Below, one piece after another: positions 44,152 through 54,714 of a stretch of DNA of 64,000 bases. Each line of letters begins with the position of its first letter. Position 1 is the stretch's first letter. Location of the stretch: the NCBI RefSeq assembly GCF_006442965.1, contig NZ_VFWX01000010.1:124001-188000 (forward strand), in the 5' to 3' direction. This DNA comes from Mesorhizobium sp. CU3 (GTDB taxonomy: Bacteria; Pseudomonadota; Alphaproteobacteria; Rhizobiales; Rhizobiaceae). The notes under the pieces are model-generated. The model was not told where the DNA came from, did no database searches, and saw nothing but the letters and a program-made list of their open reading frames with translations. The translations under genes were made by a program, and so were the position numbers.

Positions 44152-44877
44152 ATGCCTATGCGGGGAGATCGGGGCCGGATGAGAAAGCACGCTATTCAGG
44201 CCACCGGAATTGGCGCAGCCGAGGGCGGCGACATGGCGCTGGTGCGGCGCGCGCTGGCGCGCGATCCAGAGGCCTGCCGCGCCATCATCAAGACACACAA
44301 TCAGCGGCTCTACCGCATCGCGCGCGGCGTGGTGCGCAACGACGCCGAGGCCGAGGACGTCGTGCAGGAGGCCTATATGCGCGCCTTCGCCAGCCTCGAC
44401 GCCTTTCGCGGCGAGGCCTCGTTGTCCACCTGGCTGTCGCGCATCGTCATCAACGAGGCGCTCGGACGGCTTCGCAGGCGAAAGCGCATCGTGGCTATGG
44501 CGGAAAATCCGGAGGCGCAGATCATCCGCTTTCCCCTAAACCCAAACGGTGTGAATCCAGGCGACGATCCGGAGCGGACGATGGCGCAGCGGCAGATCCT
44601 GAAACTTGTCGAAAGGGCGACCGACAGCCTCCCCGATGTCTATCGCAGCGTTTTCGTCGCCCGGGTCATCGAGGGCCTGAGCATCGAGGAAACCGCCGAC
44701 CTGCTCAGCGTACGGCCCGAAACGGTTAAAACGAGGCTGCACCGGGCGCGCACCCTGGTGCGCAAGGCGCTGGACGACGAGATCGGTCCGGTGCTGCTCG
44801 ACGCCTTCCCCTTCGCCGGCCGGCGCTGCGAGCGGCTGACACAAGCCGTGATGAAGCGTCTGGGTTTCGAAGGCTGA
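44152..44877 (+). CDS. ECF-type RNA polymerase sigma factor
   Basis: About 241 residues. Sigma region 2: IKTHNQRLYRIARGVVRNDA, EAEDVVQEAYMRAFASLDAF, SLSTWLSRIVINEALGRLRR; region 4: LPDVYRSVFVARVIEGLSIE, ETADLLSVRPETVKTRLHRA. A ~34-residue tail with one Cys (FPFAGRRCERLTQAVMKRLG) follows. No anti-sigma gene is adjacent. Its promoter motif recurs before the DUF4142-cupredoxin pair, which is the probable regulon. Start is uncertain: ATGs at 44152, 44158, 44179 and 44233 are in frame; 44233 has GAGGG at good distance, and the promoter position favours a later start. Confidence 0.92.
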   Translation: MPMRGDRGRMRKHAIQATGIGAAEGGDMALVRRALARDPEACRAIIKTHNQRLYRIARGVVRNDAEAEDVVQEAYMRAFASLDAFRGEASLSTWLSRIVINEALGRLRRRKRIVAMAENPEAQIIRFPLNPNGVNPGDDPERTMAQRQILKLVERATDSLPDVYRSVFVARVIEGLSIEETADLLSVRPETVKTRLHRARTLVRKALDDEIGPVLLDAFPFAGRRCERLTQAVMKRLGFEG

Positions 44878-44884
44878 TTTTCCC

Positions 44885-44914
44885 GGGAACGTTTCGCCAC
44901 GTCCAGCATCCAAT
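44885..44914 (+). promoter_or_regulatory. ECF promoter of the DUF4142-cupredoxin pair
   Basis: GGGAAC (44885-44890), 16 bp, CATCCAAT (44907-44914), identical boxes and spacing to 44111-44140. It begins eight bases after the sigma factor stop codon and lies 54 bp before the DUF4142 ATG. Confidence 0.68.
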
Positions 44915-44967
44915 CGGCGTCAACCCAGATGAAGCCCGAAGCCAATGCGCCGGGCGAAGGAGATGCC

Positions 44968-45492
44968 ATGTTCATGCGACCGACCGCCGCCCTCGCCGCC
45001 CTTTTCCTGATCAGCGCCGCGCCGCTGGCGCAAGCCGCCGACAAGCCCACCGACCCGCAGATCGCCCATATCGCCTATACGGCCGGCTCGATCGACATCG
45101 AGGCGGCCAAGCTGGCGATCAAGAAATCGAAGAACAAGGAGATCGTCGCCTTCGCCAAGGATATGGAGCGCGACCATGAGGCCGTGAACAAGCAGGCGCT
45201 GGACCTGGTGAAGAAGCTGAAAGTCACGCCCGAGGACAATGACACCAGCAAGGCGCTGGCCAAGGCGGCCAAGGAAGAACGCGGCAAGCTGGCGAAGCTG
45301 AAGGGCGCCGATTTCGACAAGGCCTATATCGAAAACGAAGTCGCCTATCACAAGCAGGTCAACGGCGCGCTCGAAACCCTGCTCATCCCGTCGGCCAGCA
45401 ATGCCGAACTGAAGAGCCTGTTGGAGACCGGCCTCAAGATCTTCCAAGGACATCAGCAGCATGCCGAACATGTCGCCGGCATGTTGAAATGA
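44968..45492 (+). CDS. periplasmic DUF4142 protein
   Basis: 174 residues with a signal peptide (ALAALFLISAAPLAQAADKP). The mature part is a four-helix ferritin-like DUF4142 domain: IAHIAYTAGSIDIEAAKLAI, EIVAFAKDMERDHEAVNKQA, AYIENEVAYHKQVNGALETL, GLKIFQGHQQHAEHVAGMLK. The His/Glu spacing (ERDHE, NEVAYHKQ, HQQHAEH) resembles metal-binding helices, so metal or redox stress handling is possible. AAGGAG precedes the ATG at 44968. Overlaps the cupredoxin gene by four bases and carries its own copy of the ECF promoter. Confidence 0.9.
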   Translation: MFMRPTAALAALFLISAAPLAQAADKPTDPQIAHIAYTAGSIDIEAAKLAIKKSKNKEIVAFAKDMERDHEAVNKQALDLVKKLKVTPEDNDTSKALAKAAKEERGKLAKLKGADFDKAYIENEVAYHKQVNGALETLLIPSASNAELKSLLETGLKIFQGHQQHAEHVAGMLK

Positions 45493-45791
45493 GGCCGCTG
45501 CTTCTCGCCTTGGCCATGGCCCTCATTGCGTCGCCGGCGCTCGCGGCGACGATCGAGGTGACGATCGACAAGCTGGTTTTCTCGCCAGCCAGCGTTCAGG
45601 CCAAGGTCGGCGATACGATCGAGTGGACGAACAAGGATGTCTTCGCCCACACCGCGACCGTGAAAGGCGGCTGGGAGGTGATGATCCCGGCAAAGTCGAA
45701 GGGCAAGGTCACGCTGAAGGCGGCTGGAGCGGTCGACTATTTCTGCCGCTTCCACCCCAACATGAAGGGCTATATCGAGGTGGTGCCTTAG
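45489..45791 (+). CDS. periplasmic cupredoxin (plastocyanin/pseudoazurin-like)
   Basis: 100 residues with a signal peptide (RPLLLALAMALIASPALAAT). The type 1 copper ligands can be placed as His in DVFAHTATVKG and Cys, His and Met in DYFCRFHPNMKGYI, the standard C-x2-H-x2-M loop. A small electron carrier or copper-binding protein of the periplasm. Its ATG overlaps the DUF4142 stop (ATGA), so the two proteins are made together and probably act together under the ECF sigma factor. Confidence 0.93.
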   Translation: MRPLLLALAMALIASPALAATIEVTIDKLVFSPASVQAKVGDTIEWTNKDVFAHTATVKGGWEVMIPAKSKGKVTLKAAGAVDYFCRFHPNMKGYIEVVP

Positions 45792-45804
45792 CCTGTCGTC
45801 TCGC

Positions 45805-45831
45805 CCGGGGAGGTGCGGCGCGCCTCCCCGG
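45805..45831 (+). terminator. hairpin after the cupredoxin gene
   Basis: CCGGGGAGG and CCTCCCCGG form a nine-pair GC stem around a GC-rich loop, 13 bp after the stop codon. There is no clear T run, so its strength as a terminator is uncertain. Confidence 0.5.
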
Positions 45832-45941
45832 AGCGATTCTACAAACGGCCCTAACGCCTTGGCGCGATTGGCAAAGTCGAGGCCGTTGACGGCATGCCAT
45901 CGCTGTGGCGCCGCGCAATAATATTCTCTTCGGCTGCACTT

Positions 45942-45972
45942 AGGCGGATTGGTTTGGCTTCCCAATCCGCCT
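45942..45972. repeat. 11 bp inverted repeat upstream of the HPP-CBS gene
   Basis: AGGCGGATTGG and CCAATCCGCCT, separated by nine bases, in the 230 bp gap before the HPP-CBS gene. It ends 51 bp before the ATG and is flanked on both sides by CGGCTGCA (direct copies). It could be an operator, a leader hairpin, or an intergenic repeat unit. Confidence 0.6.
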
Positions 45973-46023
45973 TAGCGGCTGCATTGCGGGTACCGCAATT
46001 TCTCCGTTTCGACAGGACCCGCC

Positions 46024-47097
46024 ATGGCGTTGCGCCTCTTTGTCCCGATCCTTGCCGGCGCCACGCTGCGCGAGCGGCTGAGCGCCTGCATCGGCGCCGT
46101 GATCGGCATCGCGCTGACCGGCGTGATCAGCGGGCTGACGATGGGCAAGGGCCCGCAAGTGGCGATGCTGGTGGCGCCGGTGGGGGCGTCCGCAGTGTTG
46201 CTTTTTGCCGTGCCGTCGAGCCCGCTGGCGCAGCCCTGGTCGATCATCGGCGGCAACACGATTTCGGCGCTGGTCGGCGTCACCGTGGCGCGTTTCGTGC
46301 ATGACCCGGTCATCGCCTCGGGCCTCGCGGTGGCGCTTGCGATCGCCGCCATGTCGTTCACGCGCTGCCTGCATCCGCCAGGCGGGGCCGCGGCGCTGAC
46401 CGGCGTGATCGGCGGGCCGGCCGTCGCCGCCGCCGGTTTTCTGTTCCCCTTCGTACCGGTGGCGCTGAACTCCATCGTGCTGGTGGCGCTCGGTCTCATC
46501 TTCCACAGACTGTCGCGACGCAACTATCCGCATGTGCACCAGCCGGCAGCGGCCGGGCACGGCACCGCGGACCCGCCGCCGACGACGCGCGTCGGCTTCC
46601 GGCCCGAGGACATCGATGCCGCGCTTGCGGCGCTCGGCGAGACCTTCGACATCGACCGCGAGGATATCGAAAGGCTGCTGCGCCAGGTCGAGTTGCAGGC
46701 GATGGTGCGTTCGCAGCGCACACTGCTCAGCAGCGATATCATGTCGCGCGACGTGATCGCCGTGCCGCAGACGGCCAGCGTCGACGAAGCGCGCAAACTT
46801 CTGCTCGACCACAACATCCGCACCTTGCCGGTGCTGGATGCCAACGGCCGGCTTGCCGGTGCCGTCGGCCTGCGCGAGCTGACCCAAACCACCGGCACGG
46901 TGAACGGCGTGATGGCGAAGGCCGGCACGGCGGCGCCCGACACACCGGCGATGAGCCTGCTGCCGGTGCTGACCGACGGCCGCAGCCATGCCGTGGTGAT
47001 CGTCGACGCGGAGCGGCACATCCTCGGCCTGATCACGCAGACCGATCTTCTAGCCGCGGCGGCGCGGCTGCAGCCGCCGCTGAAAGCCGTCGCATAG
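46024..47097 (+). CDS. HPP-family membrane protein with C-terminal CBS pair
   Basis: 357 residues. Residues ~1-165 are an HPP domain with four or more helices and the signature SFTRCLHPPGGAAALTGVIG; this family includes plastid nitrite transporters. Residues ~235-357 hold two CBS motifs (SSDIMSRDVIAVPQTASVDE, ARKLLLDHNIRTLPVLDANG, HAVVIVDAERHILGLITQTD), which usually sense adenine nucleotides. The ATG at 46024 follows GACAGGACCCGCC. A nucleotide-gated transporter for nitrite or a similar anion is a reasonable guess, no more. Confidence 0.92.
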   Translation: MALRLFVPILAGATLRERLSACIGAVIGIALTGVISGLTMGKGPQVAMLVAPVGASAVLLFAVPSSPLAQPWSIIGGNTISALVGVTVARFVHDPVIASGLAVALAIAAMSFTRCLHPPGGAAALTGVIGGPAVAAAGFLFPFVPVALNSIVLVALGLIFHRLSRRNYPHVHQPAAAGHGTADPPPTTRVGFRPEDIDAALAALGETFDIDREDIERLLRQVELQAMVRSQRTLLSSDIMSRDVIAVPQTASVDEARKLLLDHNIRTLPVLDANGRLAGAVGLRELTQTTGTVNGVMAKAGTAAPDTPAMSLLPVLTDGRSHAVVIVDAERHILGLITQTDLLAAAARLQPPLKAVA

Positions 47098-47109
47098 TAG
47101 GCGAGCCGG

Positions 47110-47967
47110 TCAGCCGGCCGCCCGGTCGAGCCGCCGCGAAGTTTGCCGTGCCTCCGCCGGCCGGGTGATGTGCGTCCACGAGCCGTCATAGCCTGGTTTT
47201 CGGCCTTCGACCCAGGCGCCCAGGCCCTCACGCAGATCGGCGGTCGGCGCCATTCGGGCGAACTGCTCGGCCTCGACCAATAGGCCCTCGGCGATGCTCA
47301 AGTTTATACCGCGCGTCACGGCGGTGAGGATGCTCGCCACGGCAAGAGGCGAATGGACGAGGATGCGGCGGGCGAGATCGAAGGCCGCCGGCATCAGCTC
47401 GGCATACGGCACGACGCGGTTGACGAGGCCGAGCTCTGCGGCGCGTGTGGCGGAGAACGTCTCGCCGGTCAACAACAGCTCCAGCGCGCGCTTGCGCCCG
47501 GCGAGCCTGGGCAGGCGCTGCGTGCCGCCGAAGGTCGGCGGCATGGCAAGTTTTATCTCGGGCTTGGCGAAGATGGCGCGGTCGCTGGCGATGGCCAGCG
47601 GCACCGCTTCGGTGATCTCGCAGCCGCCGCCAAAGGCAATTCCGTTGACGGCGGCGATGACCGGCTTGCGGAACGCTTCCAGCTTCGCGGTCAGCCTTTG
47701 GCCGCGCATGACGAAGTCGCGCAGCGCCGCGTCGGCGCCTTCGGCGACGCTCAGCGAAAACTCGTGGATGTCGGCGCCGGCGGAAAAGGCGCGCTCCCCT
47801 GCGCCCGTCAGGATGACGGCGCCGACCGCGCCGTCGGTCTCGATCTTGTCGAGGGTGACCAGCAGGCGGTCGATCAAAGCGTAGTTCAGCGCGTTGAGTT
47901 TTTCGGGGCGGTTGAGCGTCAGCACCGCGACGCGGTCGCGGATCTCGCAAAGCACGGGGTCGGTCAT
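47110..47967 (-). CDS. enoyl-CoA hydratase/isomerase family protein
   Basis: 285 residues of the crotonase fold: RVAVLTLNRPEKLNALNYAL, GAVILTGAGERAFSAGADIH (oxyanion loop AFSAGADIHEF), VIAAVNGIAFGGGCEITEAV (second oxyanion element), and AKPEIKLAMPPTFGGTQRLP. The substrate acyl-CoA is not clear. AGAGGAAAAACC precedes the ATG at 47967. It is divergent from a TetR gene with a 22 bp dyad in between, so it is probably repressed by that regulator and induced by a ligand derived from fatty or aromatic acids. Confidence 0.93.
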   Translation of the reverse strand: MTDPVLCEIRDRVAVLTLNRPEKLNALNYALIDRLLVTLDKIETDGAVGAVILTGAGERAFSAGADIHEFSLSVAEGADAALRDFVMRGQRLTAKLEAFRKPVIAAVNGIAFGGGCEITEAVPLAIASDRAIFAKPEIKLAMPPTFGGTQRLPRLAGRKRALELLLTGETFSATRAAELGLVNRVVPYAELMPAAFDLARRILVHSPLAVASILTAVTRGINLSIAEGLLVEAEQFARMAPTADLREGLGAWVEGRKPGYDGSWTHITRPAEARQTSRRLDRAAG

Positions 47968-48019
47968 GGTTTTTCCTCTGCGTTCGGATCGCTGCAGGGG
48001 ATCAGCTTCGCGGTTGTCT

Positions 48020-48041
48020 GTATATTCACTAGTCGGTATAC
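48020..48041. promoter_or_regulatory. TetR operator: 22 bp dyad
   Basis: GTATA-N3-ACTAGT-N3-TATAC is symmetric over 22 bp, apart from the two N3 spacers. It lies in the 81 bp between the enoyl-CoA hydratase start (47967, minus) and the TetR start (48049, plus), seven bases before the latter, where a bound TetR dimer would block both promoters. Confidence 0.7.
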
Positions 48042-48048
48042 TTAGCAG

Positions 48049-48690
48049 ATGGATGAAGCCGTCAGCCCGACCCGCAAGCGCATCGTCGATGCGGCGACAA
48101 AACTCTTCTATGCCGAGGGCATCGGCCGGGTCAGTGTCGACGCGGTGGCCGAGAAGGCCGGACTGACCAAGCGCACGCTCTACTATCATTTCCGCAGCAA
48201 GGACGATCTGATCGCCGCCTATCTGGAGGGCCGCGACCAGCCCAACCTGAAGCAGATGGCTGGCTGGTTCGATGACGCCGAAGGCGGGCCGGACAGCAGG
48301 GTCGAAGCGATCTTCACCAACCTCGCGCGGGTCGCGCGCCATCCGCGCTGGAAAGGCTGCGGCTTTCTGCGCACGGCCGCCGAACTCGCCGCCATGCCCG
48401 GCCATCCGGCGGTCAAGGCCGGCGCGCGGCACAAAGCGCGCTTCGAGGCGTGGCTGGCGGAGGCCCTGTCAGGCCACGACGTCACCGAGGCCGGAACGCT
48501 GGCGCGCGAGATCGTGCTTCTGATGGATGGCGCGTTCTCGGTGATGCTGGTGCATCGCAACGCCGACTATATCGAGGCGGCGGGACGAGCGGCGACGACG
48601 TTGGTCAGGGTGCGGATGGCAGCGGCGGTTCCGCCGGCCGCTGGCCGGCCCGCGCGGCGGCGTCGGCGGATCGTCGCCCGGACGCCGTGA
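48049..48690 (+). CDS. TetR-family transcriptional regulator
   Basis: 213 residues. DNA-binding domain: RKRIVDAATKLFYAEGIGRV, SVDAVAEKAGLTKRTLYYHF, RSKDDLIAAYL. The C-terminal domain with PRWKGCGFLRTAAELAAMPG (the GCGF..TAAE motif) belongs to the TetR_C group seen in many rhizobial regulators. The tail is basic (PARRRRRIVARTP). Predicted repressor of the divergent enoyl-CoA hydratase gene through the dyad at 48020. Confidence 0.92.
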   Translation: MDEAVSPTRKRIVDAATKLFYAEGIGRVSVDAVAEKAGLTKRTLYYHFRSKDDLIAAYLEGRDQPNLKQMAGWFDDAEGGPDSRVEAIFTNLARVARHPRWKGCGFLRTAAELAAMPGHPAVKAGARHKARFEAWLAEALSGHDVTEAGTLAREIVLLMDGAFSVMLVHRNADYIEAAGRAATTLVRVRMAAAVPPAAGRPARRRRRIVARTP

Positions 48691-48705
48691 TCCAAGGGCT
48701 GAGCG

Positions 48706-49380
48706 CTAGAGCTTGCTGAAGAAGCCGGACAGAATGTTCGGACCCGTTTCGCCGGGCCGCAGCCTGATCCCGTCCTCGAAGGAGTTGAGCGTGACGCAGC
48801 CGAAGCCGTTGTCCGCCAGCAGCGCCACCAGCGACTCGCGGTCGAAATGGTGCAGGTGCTCGTTGGGCAGACGCATGCGCCACGTCTGGAACCACGCGTC
48901 GCCATCGGCGCCGAGCTCACGCCAGCGGCAGTAAGGGACGGCAACGGCCAGGTGGCGGGCCTTCAGGCGGGCGAGGAAGCTCAGGTCCGGGATGTGCTCG
49001 AGCACGTCGAACATGGCCACCAGATCCCACGTGCCGGCCAGCGCCTCGTCCCAATCGACAAAGCGGACGCCCTTGGGCAACGGATATCTGGCGATGTCGC
49101 AGCCGGCGCAGTCGGCGACCCCGGTTATCTTCGCGGCCTCGACAAAGGTGCCGGTGCCATAGCCGATCTCCAGCACGGACCGGGGAACCTCGCCGGTGAT
49201 GCCCAGCACCCAGCCAAGCCGCTGATAGCCGAGCTTGATGGTGCGGTCGCTCAGATCCTCGTAATAGGAGATATACTGCTTGTCGTATTTGATCGGCGAG
49301 AAGTCGATCTGGTGGATCACGCCGAAGCGGTCCACCTCGTAATTGTCCAACATCGGCGCGCGGCCCCCGGAATTCGCCAT
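48706..49380 (-). CDS. class I SAM-dependent methyltransferase
   Basis: 224 residues. Motif I is VLEIGYGTGTFVEAA near residue 70; the acidic post-I segment is DCAGCDIARYPLPKGVRFVD, and LVAMFDVLEHIPDLSFLARL is motif IV-like, as in UbiE/sugar-type methyltransferases acting on glycans. The opening YDKQYISYYEDLSDRTIKLG and late LPNEHLHHFDRESLVALLAD fit the Methyltransf_23 group often found with polysaccharide genes. Start at 49380 or the ATG at 49353 are both possible. Substrate unknown; no glycan genes adjacent. Confidence 0.88.
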   Translation of the reverse strand: MANSGGRAPMLDNYEVDRFGVIHQIDFSPIKYDKQYISYYEDLSDRTIKLGYQRLGWVLGITGEVPRSVLEIGYGTGTFVEAAKITGVADCAGCDIARYPLPKGVRFVDWDEALAGTWDLVAMFDVLEHIPDLSFLARLKARHLAVAVPYCRWRELGADGDAWFQTWRMRLPNEHLHHFDRESLVALLADNGFGCVTLNSFEDGIRLRPGETGPNILSGFFSKL

Positions 49381-49467
49381 TCCTTACAGGACGGAGCTAA
49401 ACGCAACGTAAGCGCCCCGCGGAGCGGCGCCCTGCTCTGCCGCGGAGTGTCTCAGGTTGTCGCTGGT

Positions 49468-49971
49468 TTAAGCCGCTGCTACCGGCGCATTCAACGCGGC
49501 GATGGCGGTTTGCAAAGCAACATCGCATTCGCGCTGATGGCTCCAGTGAACGCTTTGTGATGCGCGTTTGACGCGCTCCAAGGCTGCTGGCTCCAAGTGC
49601 ACGTCCCATAAGCCCGATACGGCCGCCCTCGTCTTTGGAGCAATCCATGCCATAACGTTGTCTATGTCAGTACAATGGTCAAAAGCGTGCTCGTAGAAGG
49701 AAACTCCAGCAGCGTTCCAAAGCTGTTTGTTGGGGTGCCATAGGCTCCATTCGGCAAGTGCGTAGATTTTGGGAAGCTCGTCGCGATCTTCGACCGAATG
49801 GGCTCTGCGAACAGAAGAAAGTACCTCGGCGAAAAATGCAAAAATTGAACAACGCTCTGTACGATTTATGGATGCCGCAGAAAACTCGGCCGGCAACATC
49901 ACCTGAGCCAAAGCTCTCCAGCGAGGCAGCCGGTCTAAAGTATGCGCTAACTGGTTGTTCTGCCGATCCAT
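49468..49971 (-). CDS. 167-residue protein of unknown function
   Basis: Starts MDRQNNQLAHTLDRLPRWRA and is mainly alpha-helical, with KIYALAEWSLWHPNKQLWNA and VSFYEHAFDHCTDIDNVMAW. No known domain recognised. GGAG touches the ATG at 49971, a poor spacing, and an in-frame frame extends to 50040, so the start is uncertain. Base composition is lower in GC than its neighbours. Confidence 0.55.
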   Translation of the reverse strand: MDRQNNQLAHTLDRLPRWRALAQVMLPAEFSAASINRTERCSIFAFFAEVLSSVRRAHSVEDRDELPKIYALAEWSLWHPNKQLWNAAGVSFYEHAFDHCTDIDNVMAWIAPKTRAAVSGLWDVHLEPAALERVKRASQSVHWSHQRECDVALQTAIAALNAPVAAA

Positions 49972-50136
49972 CTCCAAAGCATATATAGAAGTTCGTCGGC
50001 TGGTGCGACAGGCGAGCGGTGCCGGCTGAGAGCCGGTCAAAACTCAAACTGAGACACTACATGGCCGGCGAGAACCTTGACGGCGCCGGCCGTCGCAGCC
50101 TGTAATCGCGCAAGGCCCGGAGGAGAGCCGACACAC

Positions 50137-51111
50137 ATGGAAAAGATCATCCTGGACTGCGACCCCGGGCACGACGACGCCATCGCCATCCTGCTTGCGG
50201 CCGGCAATCCCAATATCGAGCTGCTCGGCGTCACCACGGTCTCGGGCAACCACAATGTCGAGAACACCACGCGCAACGCGCTTTCGGTCTGCACCGCCTA
50301 CGGCATCAAGGTGCCGGTGGCGAAGGGCTCGCCCGGGCCGCTGATCATCGACCAGGTGCTGGCCGTCGAGATCCATGGCGAGACCGGGCTCGACGGCCCC
50401 GAACTGCCGCCCGCCTCCTTCGCGCTCGATAAGCGCCATGCCGTCGACTTCATCATCGACACGGTGATGGCGCATGAGCCGAAGACGGTTACGCTGGTGC
50501 CGGTCGGCCCCTACACCAACATCGCGCTCGCCGCGCGCAAGGAGCCGCGCATCATCGGCCGCGTGAAGAAGGTCGTCGCCATGGGCGGCGCCTATACGCG
50601 CGGCAACATTACGCCGGCGGCCGAGTTCAACGTGTATGGCGACCCGGAAGCCGCCGACGTGGTGTTCCGCGCCGACTGGGACGTGACCATGGTCGGGCTC
50701 GACCTGACCCACCAGGCACTGGCCACGCCGGAACTGCAGGACAGGGTGCGCGCCGTCGGCGGCCCGATCGCCAAATTCATCCTCGACATCTGGGCGTTCA
50801 TCGCCACCACGCATGGCGGCCTGTTGCAGATCGCCTACCCGGCCGTCCACGACGCCTGCTGCGTGGCGGCGATGATCGACCCGACTGTCTTCACCACCGA
50901 GAAGGCCGACATCCGCGTCGAGATCGCGGGACGCTGGACCAAGGGCATGACCGTCTGCAATTTCGAAAAGATGGGCGGCATGCGCCATTTCGGCGGTACG
51001 GCGAGCGAGCAGATGAATTTTCGCCACGACGTGGCGATGACGCTCGACCACAAGAAGTTCTGCGATCTGATCGTGGACGCGCTTGAAAGGCTGACGAAGG
51101 CGTTGGGCTAG
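50137..51111 (+). CDS. nucleoside hydrolase (inosine-uridine preferring family)
   Basis: 324 residues. The Ca-binding motif IILDCDPGHDDAIAILLAAG is at the N terminus, followed by LLGVTTVSGNHNVENTTRNA, TLVPVGPYTNIALAARKEPR and the late VHDACCVAAMIDPTVF with the conserved His-Asp. It hydrolyses the N-glycosidic bond of ribonucleosides for base salvage. GGAGGAGAG precedes the ATG. No adjacent transporter. A decayed copy of this gene's distal part lies at 57211-57349. Confidence 0.95.
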   Translation: MEKIILDCDPGHDDAIAILLAAGNPNIELLGVTTVSGNHNVENTTRNALSVCTAYGIKVPVAKGSPGPLIIDQVLAVEIHGETGLDGPELPPASFALDKRHAVDFIIDTVMAHEPKTVTLVPVGPYTNIALAARKEPRIIGRVKKVVAMGGAYTRGNITPAAEFNVYGDPEAADVVFRADWDVTMVGLDLTHQALATPELQDRVRAVGGPIAKFILDIWAFIATTHGGLLQIAYPAVHDACCVAAMIDPTVFTTEKADIRVEIAGRWTKGMTVCNFEKMGGMRHFGGTASEQMNFRHDVAMTLDHKKFCDLIVDALERLTKALG

Positions 51112-51113
51112 GC

Positions 51114-51135
51114 CGCGGGGTTTCAGTTCCCCGCG
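51114..51135. terminator. hairpin between convergent genes
   Basis: CGCGGGG and CCCCGCG, seven pairs with an eight-base loop TTTCAGTT, between the nucleoside hydrolase stop and the last codons of the TPR gene. It could end both transcripts but has no long T run. Confidence 0.4.
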
Positions 51136-52469
51136 CCGGTCTCAACCAGTTGCGCAAGCCGACGCTCCATGTCGCGCCTGAGATTGTAGTCGGGGCGTCC
51201 GAACGATCTGTTGCGCTCGGCGATGAAGCGGCGCTGCTCCTCGCGCAGCCCCCGCGCCACTTTCCGGTCGGCCTTTGCCAGCGCGGCCTTGTAGACGTCG
51301 TCCATCCGCCGGTCGATGCGCGACAGGTCCGGATCGGAGCAGATCGCCTTTTCGACCGCGTTGTTCGCCGACTTGCACTTGAAGGTCGGCAGCAGCCGCT
51401 CGGCGCGCACCGACTGGCGGCGGTCGCGATCCTGGCGCAAGTTGGCCAGTTGCTCGGCGTCCGAACCCGCCTTTGGATCGATGCGCAGCGCCTGCTCGTA
51501 ATCGGCGATGGCGCTGTCGGCATCGCCCTTCTGCTGCCAGGTCGCGGCGCGGTTGTGATAGGCCAGATAGAAGTTCGGATCGAGCGCGAGCGCGCGGTCG
51601 TAGTCGGTGATGGCGCGGTCCAGATCGCCCTTCAAATTGTAGGCGTTGGCGCGGTTGGTCAGGAAGTTTGCCTGCGGGCGCAGCCGGATCGCCTCGTTGT
51701 AGTCGGCGATGGCGCGGTCATAGTCCTTCTTGTCCTCATAGGACAGGCCCCGGTTGTCGAAATATTCCGGCTTGGTGGGATCGAGCCGGATTGCATCGCT
51801 CTCATCGGCGATGGCTTGATCGGTACGGCCCATCGCCTTGTAGGCCGCGCCGCGGTTGGTGAAGAAGCGGGCGTTCTTCGGATCGAGCCGGATCGCCTCG
51901 TCATAGTTCCTGATCGCCTCGTCATAACTCTGCTTGAAATAATAGGTGGCGCCACGATCCTGCCAGGCCTGGGCATATTTGGCATCCAGCCGGATCGCCT
52001 GGTTGTAGTCGGCGATGGCGCGATCATACTGCTTGTCGTTGCTGAACACGTTGCCGCGATTGGCGAAGGCCTGCGGATCGTTCGGATCGAGGCGTGCCGC
52101 CTCGTTGGCGTCGGCCAGAGCCTTGTCGAGATTGCCGCTGGTTCGATAGATGTTCGAGCGTTCGCGGTAGGCGCGCGCATTCTTCGGGTCGAGCGCGATG
52201 GCGCGGCTGAGATCGGCAAGCGCGAGTTGCATCTTGTCGACATTCCAATAGGTCGCGCCACGGCTGACCAGGGCCGCGACGAAATCCGGCGACCGGTCGT
52301 TCTTGCCGCCCTCGATCAGGGCGGTGCAGGCCGCGATGCGCTGCTGGGCGGAATAGGCGCTGTCATCGCTCGAAGCGCAGATGGCGGTGTCGGCCGCACC
52401 TTCGGCCTTCGCGTGGGGCATGGCGGCAAGCGCGAGTGGAGCAACGGCAAGCAGCAAGAGACGGCGCAT
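51123..52469 (-). CDS. periplasmic TPR protein with C-terminal LprI-like domain
   Basis: 448 residues with a signal peptide ([20 protein letters not shown]). About eight or nine TPR units cover residues ~60-370, many with the consensus [17 protein letters not shown]. The last ~80 residues ([53 protein letters not shown]) match the LprI/DUF1311 lysozyme-inhibitor-like domain with its paired Cys. AAGGAGG precedes the ATG at 52469. Probably an envelope scaffold that may bind a lysozyme-like enzyme; inferred from the domains. Divergent from the ygiQ gene. Confidence 0.9.
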   Translation of the reverse strand: MRRLLLLAVAPLALAAMPHAKAEGAADTAICASSDDSAYSAQQRIAACTALIEGGKNDRSPDFVAALVSRGATYWNVDKMQLALADLSRAIALDPKNARAYRERSNIYRTSGNLDKALADANEAARLDPNDPQAFANRGNVFSNDKQYDRAIADYNQAIRLDAKYAQAWQDRGATYYFKQSYDEAIRNYDEAIRLDPKNARFFTNRGAAYKAMGRTDQAIADESDAIRLDPTKPEYFDNRGLSYEDKKDYDRAIADYNEAIRLRPQANFLTNRANAYNLKGDLDRAITDYDRALALDPNFYLAYHNRAATWQQKGDADSAIADYEQALRIDPKAGSDAEQLANLRQDRDRRQSVRAERLLPTFKCKSANNAVEKAICSDPDLSRIDRRMDDVYKAALAKADRKVARGLREEQRRFIAERNRSFGRPDYNLRRDMERRLAQLVETGAGN

Positions 52470-52671
52470 GAAAACCTCCTTGGGCCAAGCCATCGCGGGC
52501 GCGGAAATGCCTGCCGTCATGGCTCGCATGACTTATGTCGCGGCACTGCAACCAAAGGTTCAACAATCGCGAATGATAAACGTTTGCGTAGGCGTGCTTC
52601 AAGACAACGACGATTGCTCTCCTGGTTCGAGGTTAATTGAATTCGCGGCGGCGGCGGCCTATACGTCGCCC

Positions 52672-54714
<2,043 letters not shown>

